From NCBI RefSeq assembly GCF_014873535.1, contig NZ_JADBEF010000001.1, positions 868,001 to 932,000 of the forward strand: a stretch of DNA of 64,000 nt. Direction: 5' to 3'. Source of the DNA: Nonomuraea africana. Its GTDB lineage: Bacteria > Actinomycetota > Actinomycetes > Streptosporangiales > Streptosporangiaceae. The notes beneath the pieces are model-generated. The model did no database searches, was not told the DNA's origin, and was given only the letters and a program-made list of their open reading frames with translations. The stretch's first letter is position 1. The number at the start of each line of letters is the position of its first letter. Both the position numbers and the translations under genes were made by a program. Below, one piece after another: positions 8,448-18,228 of the stretch.

Positions 8448-10757
8448 ATGCGGGACGCGGCGCGGGAGCAGTTCGAGAAGGTGCGGCATCGCTATTTCCG
8501 CCTTCCTCCCGCGGTGCGCAGGGTGCTGTTCGCCTGCGTCCTGGTCGGCGCGGTGGGCGTGGGCGCGGCCATGGGCTGGGACCTGCTGCAAACCTTCCTC
8601 GTCACGCTGATCCTGCTCGGTTTCGTCGCGCTGGCCCTGCGCTTCCCGCGCGCCGCCGCCACCGCCGTGGTGCTGGCCGGGTGGGCCGTCGCGGTCGCGC
8701 TGATCGACCAGCTGTTCTCTCCTGGCTCGATGGTCCCCACGCTGCTGCTCGTGCTGGCCGTCCCGGTGGCTGCCGCCGCGCACCTCATCCGCTGGGTGCC
8801 GCCGTGGGTGACCGCGCTGATGGCCCTGGTCCCCGCGGGCGCGCTGGCCGCGGCCCTGTCGCCGGTCTCCGACGGCATCGCGATCTGGGCGGCCTACGGC
8901 TCCGCCGCGGCCGTCCTGCTCCACCGGTTCGTCCTGGCCCGCAGGGCGCGTGCCGAACTGGCGGCCGAGGAGCCCGTCAGGGTGCGCGTCCGCGAGACCC
9001 AGCAGGGCCAGCCCCAGCAGGCCGACAGGACCGCGCCGCCCCCGCCGATCTCGGTGGAGGACGCCCTCGCCGAGCTGGAGAACATGATCGGCCTGTTGCC
9101 GGTCAAGGAGCAGGTGCGCTCGATCGCCGCCTCCATCGAGGCCTCCAGACTGCGCGCCGAGGCGGGCTACCCCGCCGACCGGCCGACCAGGCACTTCGTC
9201 TTCGTCGGGCCGCCCGGCACGGGCAAGACGAGCGTGGCCCGCTCGGTCGCGAAGATCTTCTACGCGTTCGGCCTGCTCGAGACGCCGTACGTGGTCGAGG
9301 CGCAGCGGGCCGACCTGGTGGGCGAGTTCCTCGGCGCGACCGCGATCAAGACGAACGAGCTGGTCGACCGGGCGCTCGGCGGGGTGCTGTTCATCGACGA
9401 GGCCTACAGCCTGGTCAACGCCTCCGACGGGCAGCCCGACAGGTTCGGCGCCGAGGCCGTGCAGACGCTGCTCAAGCGGGCCGAGGACGACCGCGAGCAC
9501 CTCATCATCATCCTGGCGGGCTACGAGCAGGAGATGACCTCCTTCCTGGCCTCCAACCCCGGGCTGTCCAGCAGGTTCGCCACCAGGGTGCGCTTTCCCA
9601 GCTACTCGCCCGCCGAGCTGCTCGAGATCACCGACCTGCTGCAGCGGCGGCGAGGAGACAGCCTGGCCCCCGAGGCCAGGCCCGCGCTGCTCGGTCTCTT
9701 CGAGGACGTCCAGCGGCGCGGGCTGGTCGACGAGCTCGGCAACGCGCGCTTCGTGCGCAGCCTGGTCGAGGCCGCCGCGCAGGCCCGCGACGTGCGGGTG
9801 GTCGGCGCGGGCGGCACTCCCTCCACCGAGGACCTCACGACCACGACCGTCGCCGACGTCACCAAGGCCTTCAACGAGCTGACCGCCCGCTTCCGCGGCT
9901 ACCAGGCCACGCCCACGCTGGAGGAGGCGCTGGCCGACCTCGACCGCATGGCGGGGCTCGAACCCGTCAAGCGGCAGGTCCACGCCATCGCCGCCCAGCT
10001 CCAGGTGGCCCGCATGCGGCAGGAGCGCGGCCTGCCCACCCCTCCGCAGATGCGGCACTTCGTCTTCGCCGGGCCGCCCGGCACGGGCAAGACCACCGTG
10101 GCCCGCATCATCGGCCGCATCTTCGCCGCGCTCGGCCTGCTGGCCAGGCCCGACGTGGTGGAGGCCCAGCGCGCCGACCTGGTGGGTCAGCATCTGGGCG
10201 CGACCGCGATCAAGACGAACGAGCTGGTCGACCGGGCCCTTGGCGGGGTGCTGTTCATCGATGAGGCCTACAGCCTGGTCAACCCCGGCTACTCGGGCGG
10301 CGACGCCTTCGGCGCCGAGGCCGTCCAGACACTGCTCAAGCGGGCCGAGGACGAACGCGACCGGCTCGTCATCGTGCTGGCGGGATACGAGCGGGAGATG
10401 GATCGCTTCCTGGCCACCAACCCGGGGCTGGCCAGCCGGTTCAACCAGCGGGTCGGCTTCCCCAGCTACGCGCCGCACGAGCTGGCCGAGATCGCGATCC
10501 TGCTGGCCGAGCGGTCGGGCGACCGCTTCGACGAGCCCGCGCGGGCCGACCTGGACGAGGTCTTCACCTGGGTCTGCGGCGAGCGCCTGATCGACGGCCT
10601 GGGCAACGGCCGCTTCGCCCGCTCGCTGTTCGAGCGGGCGGCCATGCGCCGTGACGTCCGTCTCGCGGCGCTGGGCAACACGGCCAGCGAGTCGGAGCTG
10701 ACCACTATCACCAGCGACGACGTGCGCGCGGCCGTCGACGAGCTGTCGGGAAGGTAA
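8448..10757 (+). CDS. Tandem CbxX/CfqX-type AAA+ ATPase with N-terminal membrane region
   Basis: 769 residues. Residues ~20-165 contain several hydrophobic helices. Two CbxX/CfqX (SpoVK/EccA-like) AAA+ modules follow, with Walker A GPPGTGKT at residues 254-261 and 542-549, Walker B/sensor LFIDEAYSL in each, and conserved EAQRADLVG and KTNELVDRALGGV blocks. Relatives remodel proteins or protein-RNA complexes as hexamers. ATG 8448 is preferred over GTG 8445 because GGGGAGG ends 4 nt before it. A TATAAC -10-like box lies at 8419-8424. The two ATPase modules share a near-identical DNA stretch, showing internal duplication. Its partner is probably the TPR membrane protein upstream; no ESX secretion genes are nearby. 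Confidence 0.88.
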   Translation: MRDAAREQFEKVRHRYFRLPPAVRRVLFACVLVGAVGVGAAMGWDLLQTFLVTLILLGFVALALRFPRAAATAVVLAGWAVAVALIDQLFSPGSMVPTLLLVLAVPVAAAAHLIRWVPPWVTALMALVPAGALAAALSPVSDGIAIWAAYGSAAAVLLHRFVLARRARAELAAEEPVRVRVRETQQGQPQQADRTAPPPPISVEDALAELENMIGLLPVKEQVRSIAASIEASRLRAEAGYPADRPTRHFVFVGPPGTGKTSVARSVAKIFYAFGLLETPYVVEAQRADLVGEFLGATAIKTNELVDRALGGVLFIDEAYSLVNASDGQPDRFGAEAVQTLLKRAEDDREHLIIILAGYEQEMTSFLASNPGLSSRFATRVRFPSYSPAELLEITDLLQRRRGDSLAPEARPALLGLFEDVQRRGLVDELGNARFVRSLVEAAAQARDVRVVGAGGTPSTEDLTTTTVADVTKAFNELTARFRGYQATPTLEEALADLDRMAGLEPVKRQVHAIAAQLQVARMRQERGLPTPPQMRHFVFAGPPGTGKTTVARIIGRIFAALGLLARPDVVEAQRADLVGQHLGATAIKTNELVDRALGGVLFIDEAYSLVNPGYSGGDAFGAEAVQTLLKRAEDERDRLVIVLAGYEREMDRFLATNPGLASRFNQRVGFPSYAPHELAEIAILLAERSGDRFDEPARADLDEVFTWVCGERLIDGLGNGRFARSLFERAAMRRDVRLAALGNTASESELTTITSDDVRAAVDELSGR

Positions 10758-10844
10758 GCAGACCTCCGTTTGACCCTTCGGCGCACCTCATGGGTGAGCA
10801 GGTGTAGCAATATGGCTACAGCTGGTGAGGTTCGGAGGGAGACG

Positions 10845-11828
10845 ATGGCGGGGTTCCTGGTCCGCAGGCTGCTCAACTACGTGGTGCTCGTCGTCGTCGC
10901 CACCAGCCTCGCCTACATGCTCGCGGCCGCCGCGCTCGACCCCCGCGCCAACTATGAGGGCCGCAACCCGCCGCTGCCGCCCGCGGTGATCGACGCCCGG
11001 CTCGACGAGCTCAACCTCAACAACCGGACCCCGCTGTTCGCGCGCTACGTCACCTGGGCGGGCGGGGTGGCCCGCGGCGACTTCGGGCTGACGGTCAACG
11101 GCGACTCGGTCAACGACGATCTCAGGCGGCGCGCCGGGGTCACCTTCCGGCTGATCATCCTGGGAGTGTGCTTCGGCGGCCTGCTCGGCGTCGCGCTCGG
11201 CGCCTACGCCGCGGTCAGGCAGTACGGCTGGTTCGACCGGCTGACCACGATCGCCTCGTTCGTCGTGCTGGCCGTCCCCGTCGTGGTCGTCGCCAACGTG
11301 CTCATCCTGCTGGGCACCTGGTTCAACGGAGTGGTCGGCTTCCCCGTGGTGTGGGTGGCGGGCGAGTTCACCCCGGGGCTGGAGGGCGGCTTCCTCACCC
11401 AGGCGCTCGACCGCGTCCAGCACCTCGTCCTGCCGACGATCTCGCTGTCGATCGGCCTGGTCGCCACCTTCAGCCGCTACCAGCGCAACATGATGCTCGA
11501 CGTGCTCGGCGCCGACTTCGTCCGCACCGCGATGGCCAAGGGCCTGTCGAGGCGGGCCGCGCTCACCCGGCACGCGCTGCGGACCGCGCTCATCCCGGCG
11601 GCCACCTACTTCGCCTTCACCTTCGGCTCGCTGCTGGTCGGCGCCACCATCACCGAGAAGATCTTCGGCTGGCACGGGCTGGGGGAGCAGCTGATCAACT
11701 CCATCAACAGCAACGACGTGAACACCGTCGCCGCGATCGCCTTCCTGACCGCGCTGGCGGTGCTGGTGGCCTCGCTGCTGTCCGACGTGCTGACCGCGGC
11801 GCTCGACCCGCGGGTGAGGGTGGGCTGA
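10845..11828 (+). CDS. Peptide ABC transporter permease (DppB/OppB type)
   Basis: 327 residues with six membrane helices and the BPD_transp_1 fold. The EAA-type loop is visible as [30 protein letters not shown]. This is the first inner-membrane subunit of a dipeptide/oligopeptide importer. The ATG at 10845 follows GGAGGGA by 4 nt; an upstream in-frame ATG at 10812 lacks a ribosome site. The extracytoplasmic loop after helix 1 (about 70 residues) matches the large loop usual for DppB proteins. It heads a four-gene operon (permease, permease, fused ATPase, binding protein) running to 16536. Confidence 0.93.
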   Translation: MAGFLVRRLLNYVVLVVVATSLAYMLAAAALDPRANYEGRNPPLPPAVIDARLDELNLNNRTPLFARYVTWAGGVARGDFGLTVNGDSVNDDLRRRAGVTFRLIILGVCFGGLLGVALGAYAAVRQYGWFDRLTTIASFVVLAVPVVVVANVLILLGTWFNGVVGFPVVWVAGEFTPGLEGGFLTQALDRVQHLVLPTISLSIGLVATFSRYQRNMMLDVLGADFVRTAMAKGLSRRAALTRHALRTALIPAATYFAFTFGSLLVGATITEKIFGWHGLGEQLINSINSNDVNTVAAIAFLTALAVLVASLLSDVLTAALDPRVRVG

Positions 11829-11831
11829 GGC

Positions 11832-12731
11832 GTGGGCATCGCCGACGAGGAGCTGGCCGAGCAGGTAGACAAGATCAAGGCGCCGTCCAGGGGCAGGGTG
11901 GTGGCCCGGCGCTTCTTCGCGATGCGTCAGGGGCGGCTCGGCTTCGCCCTGCTCGCGCTGATGTTCCTGCTGGCCTTCGCGGGCCCGCACTTCACCCGGT
12001 GGACCTACACCGACAAGGACTTCGCCGCCTTCCTGCGGCCCCCGTCGGGCGACCACTTCTGGGGCACGCTCCAGACCGGCGCCGACGTCTTCGCCGTCAC
12101 CCTGCGCGGCATGCAGAAGTCGCTCATCGTCGGCCTGCTCGTGGCGGTGGTGGCAACCACGCTGGCCGCGGTGGTCGGCGCCTTCGCCGGATACTTCCTC
12201 GGCTGGACCGACAGGGTGCTGATGTGGGCGGTCGACCTGCTGCTCGTGCTGCCCGGCTTCCTGATCCTGGCCGTCATGTCGCCGCTGTTCGCCGGAGGCG
12301 CGTGGGTGCTGTTCGTGATCATGCTGGCGCTGTTCCTCTGGATGATCACCTCCAAGGTCGTGCGCGGGATGACCGTCTCGCTCAAGGAACGCGAGTTCAT
12401 CAGCGCGGCCCGCTTCATGGGCGTGCCCGCCCCCACGATCATCTTCAGGCACGTCATCCCGAACATGTCGTCGCTGCTGGTCGTCGACGCCACCCTGAAC
12501 GTCAGCGCGGCGATCCTCACCGAGACCACGCTGTCCTACTTCGGCTTCGGCATCCAGCCGCCCGACGTCTCGCTGGGCAGCCTCATCGCCGACGGTTCCA
12601 AGACCGCCGTCTTCGCGCCGTGGACGTTCTGGTTCGCCGCCGGGCTGCTGATCGTCACCGTGCTCTCGGTCAACCTCATCGGCGACGCGCTGCGCGACGC
12701 CTTCGATCCCACGTCGAAGAGGCGCTCATGA
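11832..12731 (+). CDS. Peptide ABC transporter permease (DppC/OppC type)
   Basis: 299 residues with the N-terminal OppC-like helix ([20 protein letters not shown]) and a BPD_transp_1 domain with the EAA loop [28 protein letters not shown]. It is the second membrane subunit of the peptide importer. GTG start 3 nt after the upstream stop, and its TGA overlaps the ATG of the ATPase gene (ATGA, 12728-12731), so translation is coupled along the operon. Confidence 0.93.
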   Translation: MGIADEELAEQVDKIKAPSRGRVVARRFFAMRQGRLGFALLALMFLLAFAGPHFTRWTYTDKDFAAFLRPPSGDHFWGTLQTGADVFAVTLRGMQKSLIVGLLVAVVATTLAAVVGAFAGYFLGWTDRVLMWAVDLLLVLPGFLILAVMSPLFAGGAWVLFVIMLALFLWMITSKVVRGMTVSLKEREFISAARFMGVPAPTIIFRHVIPNMSSLLVVDATLNVSAAILTETTLSYFGFGIQPPDVSLGSLIADGSKTAVFAPWTFWFAAGLLIVTVLSVNLIGDALRDAFDPTSKRRS

Positions 12732-14806
12732 CGGATGCCGTTCTCCGGGTCACCGACCTCCACGTGCGCTTCGGCGACGTGCACGCGGTGCGCGGCGTCG
12801 GCTACGAGGTGCGCGCGGGCGAGGTGCTCGGCATCGTGGGAGAGTCGGGCTCGGGCAAGTCGGTGACCGCCCTGGCGATCATGGGGCTGCTGCCGGGACA
12901 CGCCCGCGTGACCGGGTCGGTACGGCTCCACGGCACCGAGATCCTCGGCGCGAAGGAGAAGACGCTCACCGCCTTCCGCGGCAAGACGATCTCCATGGTC
13001 TTCCAGGACCCGCTGTCGGCGCTCACACCCGTCTACCGGGTGGGCGACCAGATCGCCGAGGCGGTGCGCGTCCACCAGAGGGTGACGGCCGAGCAGGCCA
13101 TGGTCAGGGCCGTGGACCTGCTCGACCTGGTCGGCATCCCCAACCCGGGACAGCGGGCCAGGGCCTTCCCGCACGAGTTCTCCGGCGGCATGCGCCAGCG
13201 CGCGATGATCGCCATGGCCATCGCCAACGACCCCGACGTCATCATCTGCGACGAGCCCACCACCGCGCTCGACGTCACCATCCAGGCGCAGGTCCTCGAC
13301 GTGCTGAAGAAGGCGCAGCGGGAGACGGGCGCGGCGATCGTGCTGATCACCCACGATCTGGGGGTGGTGGCGGGCCTGGCCGACAGGGTCCTGGTCATGT
13401 ACGCCGGACGGCCGGTCGAGGTGGGCGACGTCGACGACATCTACTACCGGACGCGCATGCCGTACACGATGGGTTTGATGGGGGCCGTCCCGCGGGTCGA
13501 CGCCGGGCGGCGGCGGCCGCTGGTGCCGATCGAGGGCGCGCCCCCGTCTCCCGCCGCGCTGCCGCCCGGCTGCCCCTTCGCGCCGCGCTGCCCGATGGCG
13601 ATCGAGGCGTGCGTCGAGGGCGAGCCGCCGCTCGATCCGGTGAACGGCCCAGGGCACCGGGCGGCGTGCATCCGCGCGGACGAGATCGGCAGGGCGAACC
13701 TGTCGCCCGCCGAGGTCTACGACGTCGCCGAAGAGGTCAGGGGCAGGCACGCGGCGCCCGAGGCCGGGCCCGCCGCCGTGTCCACGGTCGTCCCGCGCGA
13801 GCGCCGCGAGGTCGTGCTGTCGGTCGACGACCTGGTCAAGCACTACCCGCTGATGAAGGGCGCGCTGTTCAGGCGCAGGGTCGGCACCGTCCACGCGGTC
13901 GACGGCATCACCTTCGACATCCGCGAGGGCGAGACTCTGGGCCTGGTGGGGGAGTCCGGCTGCGGCAAGACCACCACGCTCATGGCGATCCTCGAGCTGA
14001 CCGCGCCGCAGCGCGGCACGATCGTCGTGCTGGGCCGCGACGTGGCCGCCATCGACGCCCGCGTCAGGACCGCGATGCGGCGCGACCTGCAGGTCGTCTT
14101 CCAGGACCCGCTGGCCTCCCTCGACCCCAGGATGACCGTCCACGACATCCTCGCCGAGCCGCTGCGCACCCATGGCCGGCGCGCCGCGGGGCCGCGCGTG
14201 CACGAGCTGCTCGACCTGGTCGGCCTCGAGCCCGGCCACGCCGCCCGCTACCCGCAGGACTTCTCCGGCGGGCAGCGCCAGCGCATCGGCATCGCCAGGG
14301 CGCTGGCCCTCGAACCCAGGCTCGTCGTGCTGGACGAGCCGGTCTCGGCCCTCGACGTCTCGATCCAGGCGGGCGTGGTCAACCTGCTGGACGATCTCCG
14401 GCGGCGCCTCGGCCTGTCCTACCTGTTCGTCGCGCACGACCTGGCCGTCGTCAGGCACCTGGCCGACCGCGTGGCGGTGATGTACCTCGGCAGGATCGCC
14501 GAGATCGGCCGCGTCGACCGGGTCTACGGGGCGCCGATGCATCCGTACACGCAGGCGCTGCTGTCGGCGATCCCGGTGCCCGACCCGCGTAAGGAACGTT
14601 CCAGGCGGCGCATCCTGCTCGAAGGAGACCTGCCGAGCCCGGCCCATCCACCGTCGGGCTGCAGGTTCCGCACGCGGTGCCCGAAGTTCAAGACGCTCAC
14701 CGACGACGAACGCGTCCGGTGTGTGGAGGAGCAGCCGGAGATCAGGCAGCTCGAAACCGATCACGGCGTGGCATGCCATTACGCCGAGAAACTCGACGTC
14801 GTTTAG
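12728..14806 (+). CDS. Fused dual ABC ATPase of the peptide importer (DppD-DppF fusion)
   Basis: 692 residues containing two complete ABC ATPase domains that are separate genes in most peptide importers. Walker A motifs are GESGSGKS (residues 38-45) and GESGCGKT (408-415); signature motifs FSGGMRQR and FSGGQRQR, Walker [13 protein letters not shown] and [12 protein letters not shown], and H-loop ITHDLG and VAHDLA are intact. Each half ends with the oligopeptide-transporter C-terminal extension carrying the CPFAPRCP and [10 protein letters not shown] cysteine motifs, where many family members bind an iron-sulfur cluster. Both halves look competent for ATP hydrolysis. The linker at ~355-375 joins the two without truncation. 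ATGA overlap with the upstream permease. Confidence 0.95.
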   Translation: MTDAVLRVTDLHVRFGDVHAVRGVGYEVRAGEVLGIVGESGSGKSVTALAIMGLLPGHARVTGSVRLHGTEILGAKEKTLTAFRGKTISMVFQDPLSALTPVYRVGDQIAEAVRVHQRVTAEQAMVRAVDLLDLVGIPNPGQRARAFPHEFSGGMRQRAMIAMAIANDPDVIICDEPTTALDVTIQAQVLDVLKKAQRETGAAIVLITHDLGVVAGLADRVLVMYAGRPVEVGDVDDIYYRTRMPYTMGLMGAVPRVDAGRRRPLVPIEGAPPSPAALPPGCPFAPRCPMAIEACVEGEPPLDPVNGPGHRAACIRADEIGRANLSPAEVYDVAEEVRGRHAAPEAGPAAVSTVVPRERREVVLSVDDLVKHYPLMKGALFRRRVGTVHAVDGITFDIREGETLGLVGESGCGKTTTLMAILELTAPQRGTIVVLGRDVAAIDARVRTAMRRDLQVVFQDPLASLDPRMTVHDILAEPLRTHGRRAAGPRVHELLDLVGLEPGHAARYPQDFSGGQRQRIGIARALALEPRLVVLDEPVSALDVSIQAGVVNLLDDLRRRLGLSYLFVAHDLAVVRHLADRVAVMYLGRIAEIGRVDRVYGAPMHPYTQALLSAIPVPDPRKERSRRRILLEGDLPSPAHPPSGCRFRTRCPKFKTLTDDERVRCVEEQPEIRQLETDHGVACHYAEKLDVV

Positions 14807-14820
14807 GTAAGGGGGAGCAA

Positions 14821-16536
14821 GTGAACAGATCCCGGCTCGCCGTGGCCCTGGCCATGGCAGGTTTGCTGGCCCTGGCGGGCTGCGGAGGCGGTGGGGGACC
14901 AGGAGACGCGGGCGGACCCCCGGCCGACCCCTCGCCCGGGGCCCCCGCGGTCAAGGCCTTCGACGTCAACCAGGTGGCCCGCGACCAGGTCAAGGACGGC
15001 GGCACGCTGCGCTGGGGCCTCAACGAGTATCCGACCCAGTGGAACCTCAACCACGTCGACGGCAACCTGGCCAACGTGCTGAGCGTGGTCGAGGGGATGC
15101 TGCCCGCGCCGTTCGTCTCCGACGAGAAGGGCGTCATCAGCGGCCACCCCGACTACCTCACCGACGGCAGGGTGACCGCCACCGACCCCAAGCAGGTCGT
15201 GACCCTCACCCTCAACCCGAAGGGGAAGTGGTCCAACGGGGAGGCCATCACCTGGCAGGACTACGCGGCCCAGTGGAAGGCGATGAACGGCGCCAACCCC
15301 GACTTCCGCGTCGCCTCCACCACGGGGTACCAGGACATCGAGAGCGTCGCCAGGGGCAAGGACGACCACGAGGTCGTCATCACCTTCAAGAACCCCTTCG
15401 GCGACTGGCAGTCGCTGTTCAGCCCGCTCTACCCCAGGTCGACCAACGCCTCCCCGGACACCTTCAACAACGCCTGGCTCAACAAGATCCCCGTCACCGC
15501 GGGCCCCTTCACCTTCAAGGGCTTCGACCAGACCGCCAAGACGATCACGATCGTCCGCGACGACGCGTGGTGGGGCGACAAGGCCAAGCTCGACCAGATC
15601 ATCTTCCGGTCCATGGAGAGCGACTCGCTGATCGGCGCCTTCACCAACGGCGAGATCGACACGTTCGACATCGGCCCCTCCGCTCCCGACTTCGCCAGGG
15701 CCAAGGCCACCCAGGGCGCGGTCGTACGGCAGGCGGCCGGCCCCGACTTCCGGCACATCACGATGAACGGCGAGAGCGCCGTGCTGTCGGACGTCAACGT
15801 GCGCAGGGCGATCGCCATGGCGATCAACAGGCAGGCCATCGCCCAGTCCGACCTGCAGGGCCTCAACTGGCCCATCACGCTGCTGAACAACCACTTCTTC
15901 ATGAACACCCAGGAGGGCTACCAGGACAACGCGGGGCCGCTCGGCGTCTACGACCCGGCGAAGGCCAAGGCCGCGCTCGACGCGGCGGGGTGGCGGCTCA
16001 GCGGACAGACCAGGATGAAGGACGGCAAGCCGCTGAACCTCAGGTTCGTCATGCCGTCGGGGATCCAGCTGACCAAGTCGGAGGGCGAGCTGATCCAGAA
16101 CATGCTGGCCCAGGTCGGGGTCCAGGTGACGCTGCAGACGGTGCCGAGCGACGACTTCTTCACCAAGCACATCATTCCCGGCAACTACGACATGACAGCT
16201 TTTTCCTACATTGGGACGCCATTTCCGGTTTCGAGTGCTTATGGGATCTTCGCCAACGCCACGACGGACTCCAAGGGCCAGCGGAACTGGAACGCCAACC
16301 TCGGACGCATCGGGTCACCCGACATCGACGCCGCCATGCAGAAGGCGACGACCGAGCTCGACGTCGCCCGAGCCCGTGCGGCGACCAACGCGGCCGACAA
16401 GCTCATCTGGGAGGCGATGAACGTCTTCCCGCTCTACCAGCGACCGCAGAACGTGGCGGCGAAGAGCACCCTGGCCAACCTCGGGGCCCGCGGCTTCTAC
16501 GACGTGAAATACCAGGACATCGGCTTCACCGGCTGA
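14821..16536 (+). CDS. Peptide ABC transporter substrate-binding lipoprotein (SBP_bac_5)
   Basis: 571 residues. The N-terminus has a basic start (MNRSRLAVALAMAG) and lipobox LALAGC, so the protein is lipid-anchored outside the membrane. The mature part is a family 5 peptide/nickel-binding protein (GGTLRWGLNEYP; LTLNPKGKWSNGEAITWQD; INRQAIA). It captures peptides for the permease pair. GTG start with GGGGGAG 3 nt upstream. Codons around 16195-16245 (AFSYIGTPFPVSSAYG region) use A/T-ending choices unlike the rest of the gene. A strong hairpin follows the stop at 16546-16573. Confidence 0.93.
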   Translation: MNRSRLAVALAMAGLLALAGCGGGGGPGDAGGPPADPSPGAPAVKAFDVNQVARDQVKDGGTLRWGLNEYPTQWNLNHVDGNLANVLSVVEGMLPAPFVSDEKGVISGHPDYLTDGRVTATDPKQVVTLTLNPKGKWSNGEAITWQDYAAQWKAMNGANPDFRVASTTGYQDIESVARGKDDHEVVITFKNPFGDWQSLFSPLYPRSTNASPDTFNNAWLNKIPVTAGPFTFKGFDQTAKTITIVRDDAWWGDKAKLDQIIFRSMESDSLIGAFTNGEIDTFDIGPSAPDFARAKATQGAVVRQAAGPDFRHITMNGESAVLSDVNVRRAIAMAINRQAIAQSDLQGLNWPITLLNNHFFMNTQEGYQDNAGPLGVYDPAKAKAALDAAGWRLSGQTRMKDGKPLNLRFVMPSGIQLTKSEGELIQNMLAQVGVQVTLQTVPSDDFFTKHIIPGNYDMTAFSYIGTPFPVSSAYGIFANATTDSKGQRNWNANLGRIGSPDIDAAMQKATTELDVARARAATNAADKLIWEAMNVFPLYQRPQNVAAKSTLANLGARGFYDVKYQDIGFTG

Positions 16537-16545
16537 CGTTTTCCC

Positions 16546-16573
16546 GGGCGCCCCTGAACCTCCAGGGGCGCCC
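16546..16573. terminator. Terminator hairpin of the peptide ABC operon
   Basis: Perfect 11-bp arms (GGGCGCCCCTG / CAGGGGCGCCC) with a 6-nt loop, 9 nt after the stop of the binding-protein gene. No U-tract follows, as is common in actinobacteria. Confidence 0.75.
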
Positions 16574-16895
16574 CACTTCACCCGGGGGCGCCCACTTCAC
16601 CGCCCCCCATGCTTCGGCGGCCCCGCCGCACTCCGCCCGCCCCCGCATCATTCGGCCCACCCGGCCTCCTCGGATTCCACACCACAGCGAATGACCGCCT
16701 CCAGCCATCCCCAACCCTCGCCCCTCCCCAACCCGCCCACGCCCTCCCAACCCCCAGCCCGCCAAGTCGCCCATACGTCCACCAAACGCCCAGGCCGCCC
16801 GTCCTGCGCACGACGAAGCCTCGAGCTCACTGTCGGACCACGCACGCCGTACCCAGCGAGCGGTTCTGTCGGTCCCGCGGTGTAGAAGTGGACCT
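16574..16895. other. Non-coding C-rich intergenic stretch
   Basis: No credible gene on either strand. The first part continues a short direct repeat (GGGGCGCCC then ACTTCACC, twice between 16565 and 16601). The last bases should hold the promoter of the next gene; a TAGAAG box sits 8 nt before its GTG. Confidence 0.6.
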
Positions 16896-17987
16896 GTGAA
16901 CCTCACTTGGCCCCACGTGCTCTCCTGGCGACTACGCAGGCAGTTCGTCACCGCCGCCGACGGCCCCTCCGCCGTCGAGATCGCGCGCAGGCTCTGCGGC
17001 GTCCAGACTCAGGTCGCCTCCTCGGCCAGGCACGCCGTCGCCGTCCGCAGCGCCGTACCCGACCCCGGTGAGATCGACCGCGCCCTCTGGCAGGAACGCA
17101 CGCTGGCCAAGACCTGGGTCATGCGCGGCACCCTCCACCTGGTTCCCGCCGACGAGCTGGCCGACCACTGCGCGGCGCTCAGCACCCTGCGCTTCTGGGA
17201 GAAGGGCTCCTGGCAGCGCGGCCACGGCGTCACTACCGCCGAGATCGAGGCGATCATCGACGCCGTCCCCAAGGCGCTCGAAAGCGCGTTCCTGACCCGC
17301 GAGGAGCTGGTCGAGGCGGTCGTCGATCTCACCGGTGACGCCCACCTCAGGGAGGCGCTCACCTCCGGCTGGGGTGCCCTGCTCAAGCCCCTGGCCCGGC
17401 TGGGCGAGCTCTGTTACGCCCCGCCCCGCGAGGGCAAGGTCACCTTCACCTCCCCGCGCGCGTGGCTGCCGTCCTGGCCCGCCGAGCTCCCACCCCACCA
17501 GGAGGCCGGGGTACGGCTGGCGCGCTCCTTCCTCGCTGCCCACGGCCCCGCCTCGCCCGAGATGTTCGACAGCTGGCTGTTCGGCGGCGTGGCGAGAAAG
17601 GCCGTGCTCAAGGGCTGGTTCCGCGACCTGGCGCCCGAGCTCACCGAGGTCGACGTCGAGGGGGCCAGACTGTTCGCGCTGACCGAGCACATCGACGCGC
17701 TGGCCGCCACGGAGCCGTCGCGCGAGGTGCACCTGTTGCCGGGGTTCGACCAGTACATCCTCGCCGCCCCCCGCAACCTCGAGCCCCTCATCCCGGCCGC
17801 GGTCAAGGCCAAGGTGAGCAGGGCGGCGGGATGGATCTCTCCCGTCGTGATCCATCAGGGCAGGGTGGCCGGCGTCTGGGAGAGCAAGGACGGCCAGATC
17901 ACCCTCGACCTCTTCGAAGACGTCCCCGAACAGCCCCTCACCCAGGCCCTCGAGAGAACGAGGCAACTCCTGACCCGCGAGCCCTGA
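16896..17987 (+). CDS. Winged-helix DNA-binding domain protein (HTH_42 / AlkZ-related family)
   Basis: A 363-residue member of the HTH_42 family, full length. Visible features include an N-terminal RQFVTAADGPSAVEIARRLCGVQTQ, the conserved KTWVMRGTLHLVPADE block and HLLPGFDQYILA near the C-terminus. HTH_42 proteins include the AlkZ-type glycosylases that unhook DNA interstrand crosslinks and the YcaQ group, but many actinobacterial members are uncharacterised. The QTQV and QYI-type stretches resemble the glycosylase motif region, so a repair role is possible rather than shown. GTG start; a TAGAAG box 8 nt upstream and no Shine-Dalgarno suggest a leaderless message. Confidence 0.8.
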   Translation: MNLTWPHVLSWRLRRQFVTAADGPSAVEIARRLCGVQTQVASSARHAVAVRSAVPDPGEIDRALWQERTLAKTWVMRGTLHLVPADELADHCAALSTLRFWEKGSWQRGHGVTTAEIEAIIDAVPKALESAFLTREELVEAVVDLTGDAHLREALTSGWGALLKPLARLGELCYAPPREGKVTFTSPRAWLPSWPAELPPHQEAGVRLARSFLAAHGPASPEMFDSWLFGGVARKAVLKGWFRDLAPELTEVDVEGARLFALTEHIDALAATEPSREVHLLPGFDQYILAAPRNLEPLIPAAVKAKVSRAAGWISPVVIHQGRVAGVWESKDGQITLDLFEDVPEQPLTQALERTRQLLTREP

Positions 17988-18145
17988 CCCCACCCGAACA
18001 CACCTCGCCCCCCTCCACCGAACCCTCGGACAGGCCAACCTCCTCGGCCTCCACCGATCCACCCCAGACGGGCACACCTCGCCCCTGGACCCACAGAACC
18101 GGCTCACGACGGCGGAAGACCACCGGAACCGCAGGACACGGCTTG

Positions 18146-18177
18146 GGTTTTCGCGTCGCCCCCAGGCTCGCGAAACC
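18146..18177 (-). terminator. Hairpin downstream of pxpC
   Basis: GGTTTTCGCG and CGCGAAACC arms with one bulged base and a 13-nt loop, ~50 nt past the pxpC stop. Possible terminator of the pxp operon. Confidence 0.45.
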
Positions 18178-18228
18178 GGCTCACGGTGACTGCCTCGCCG
18201 GGCCGGTTCGAAATGGATTCGTCGAGCG

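Noticed and set aside
7329..10478. 1049-residue minus-strand open frame opposite the TPR/AAA+ genes
   Set aside because: Low-complexity, His/Gly/Arg-rich translation with no family; the plus-strand frame has clear AAA+ motifs. It is a GC-bias shadow.
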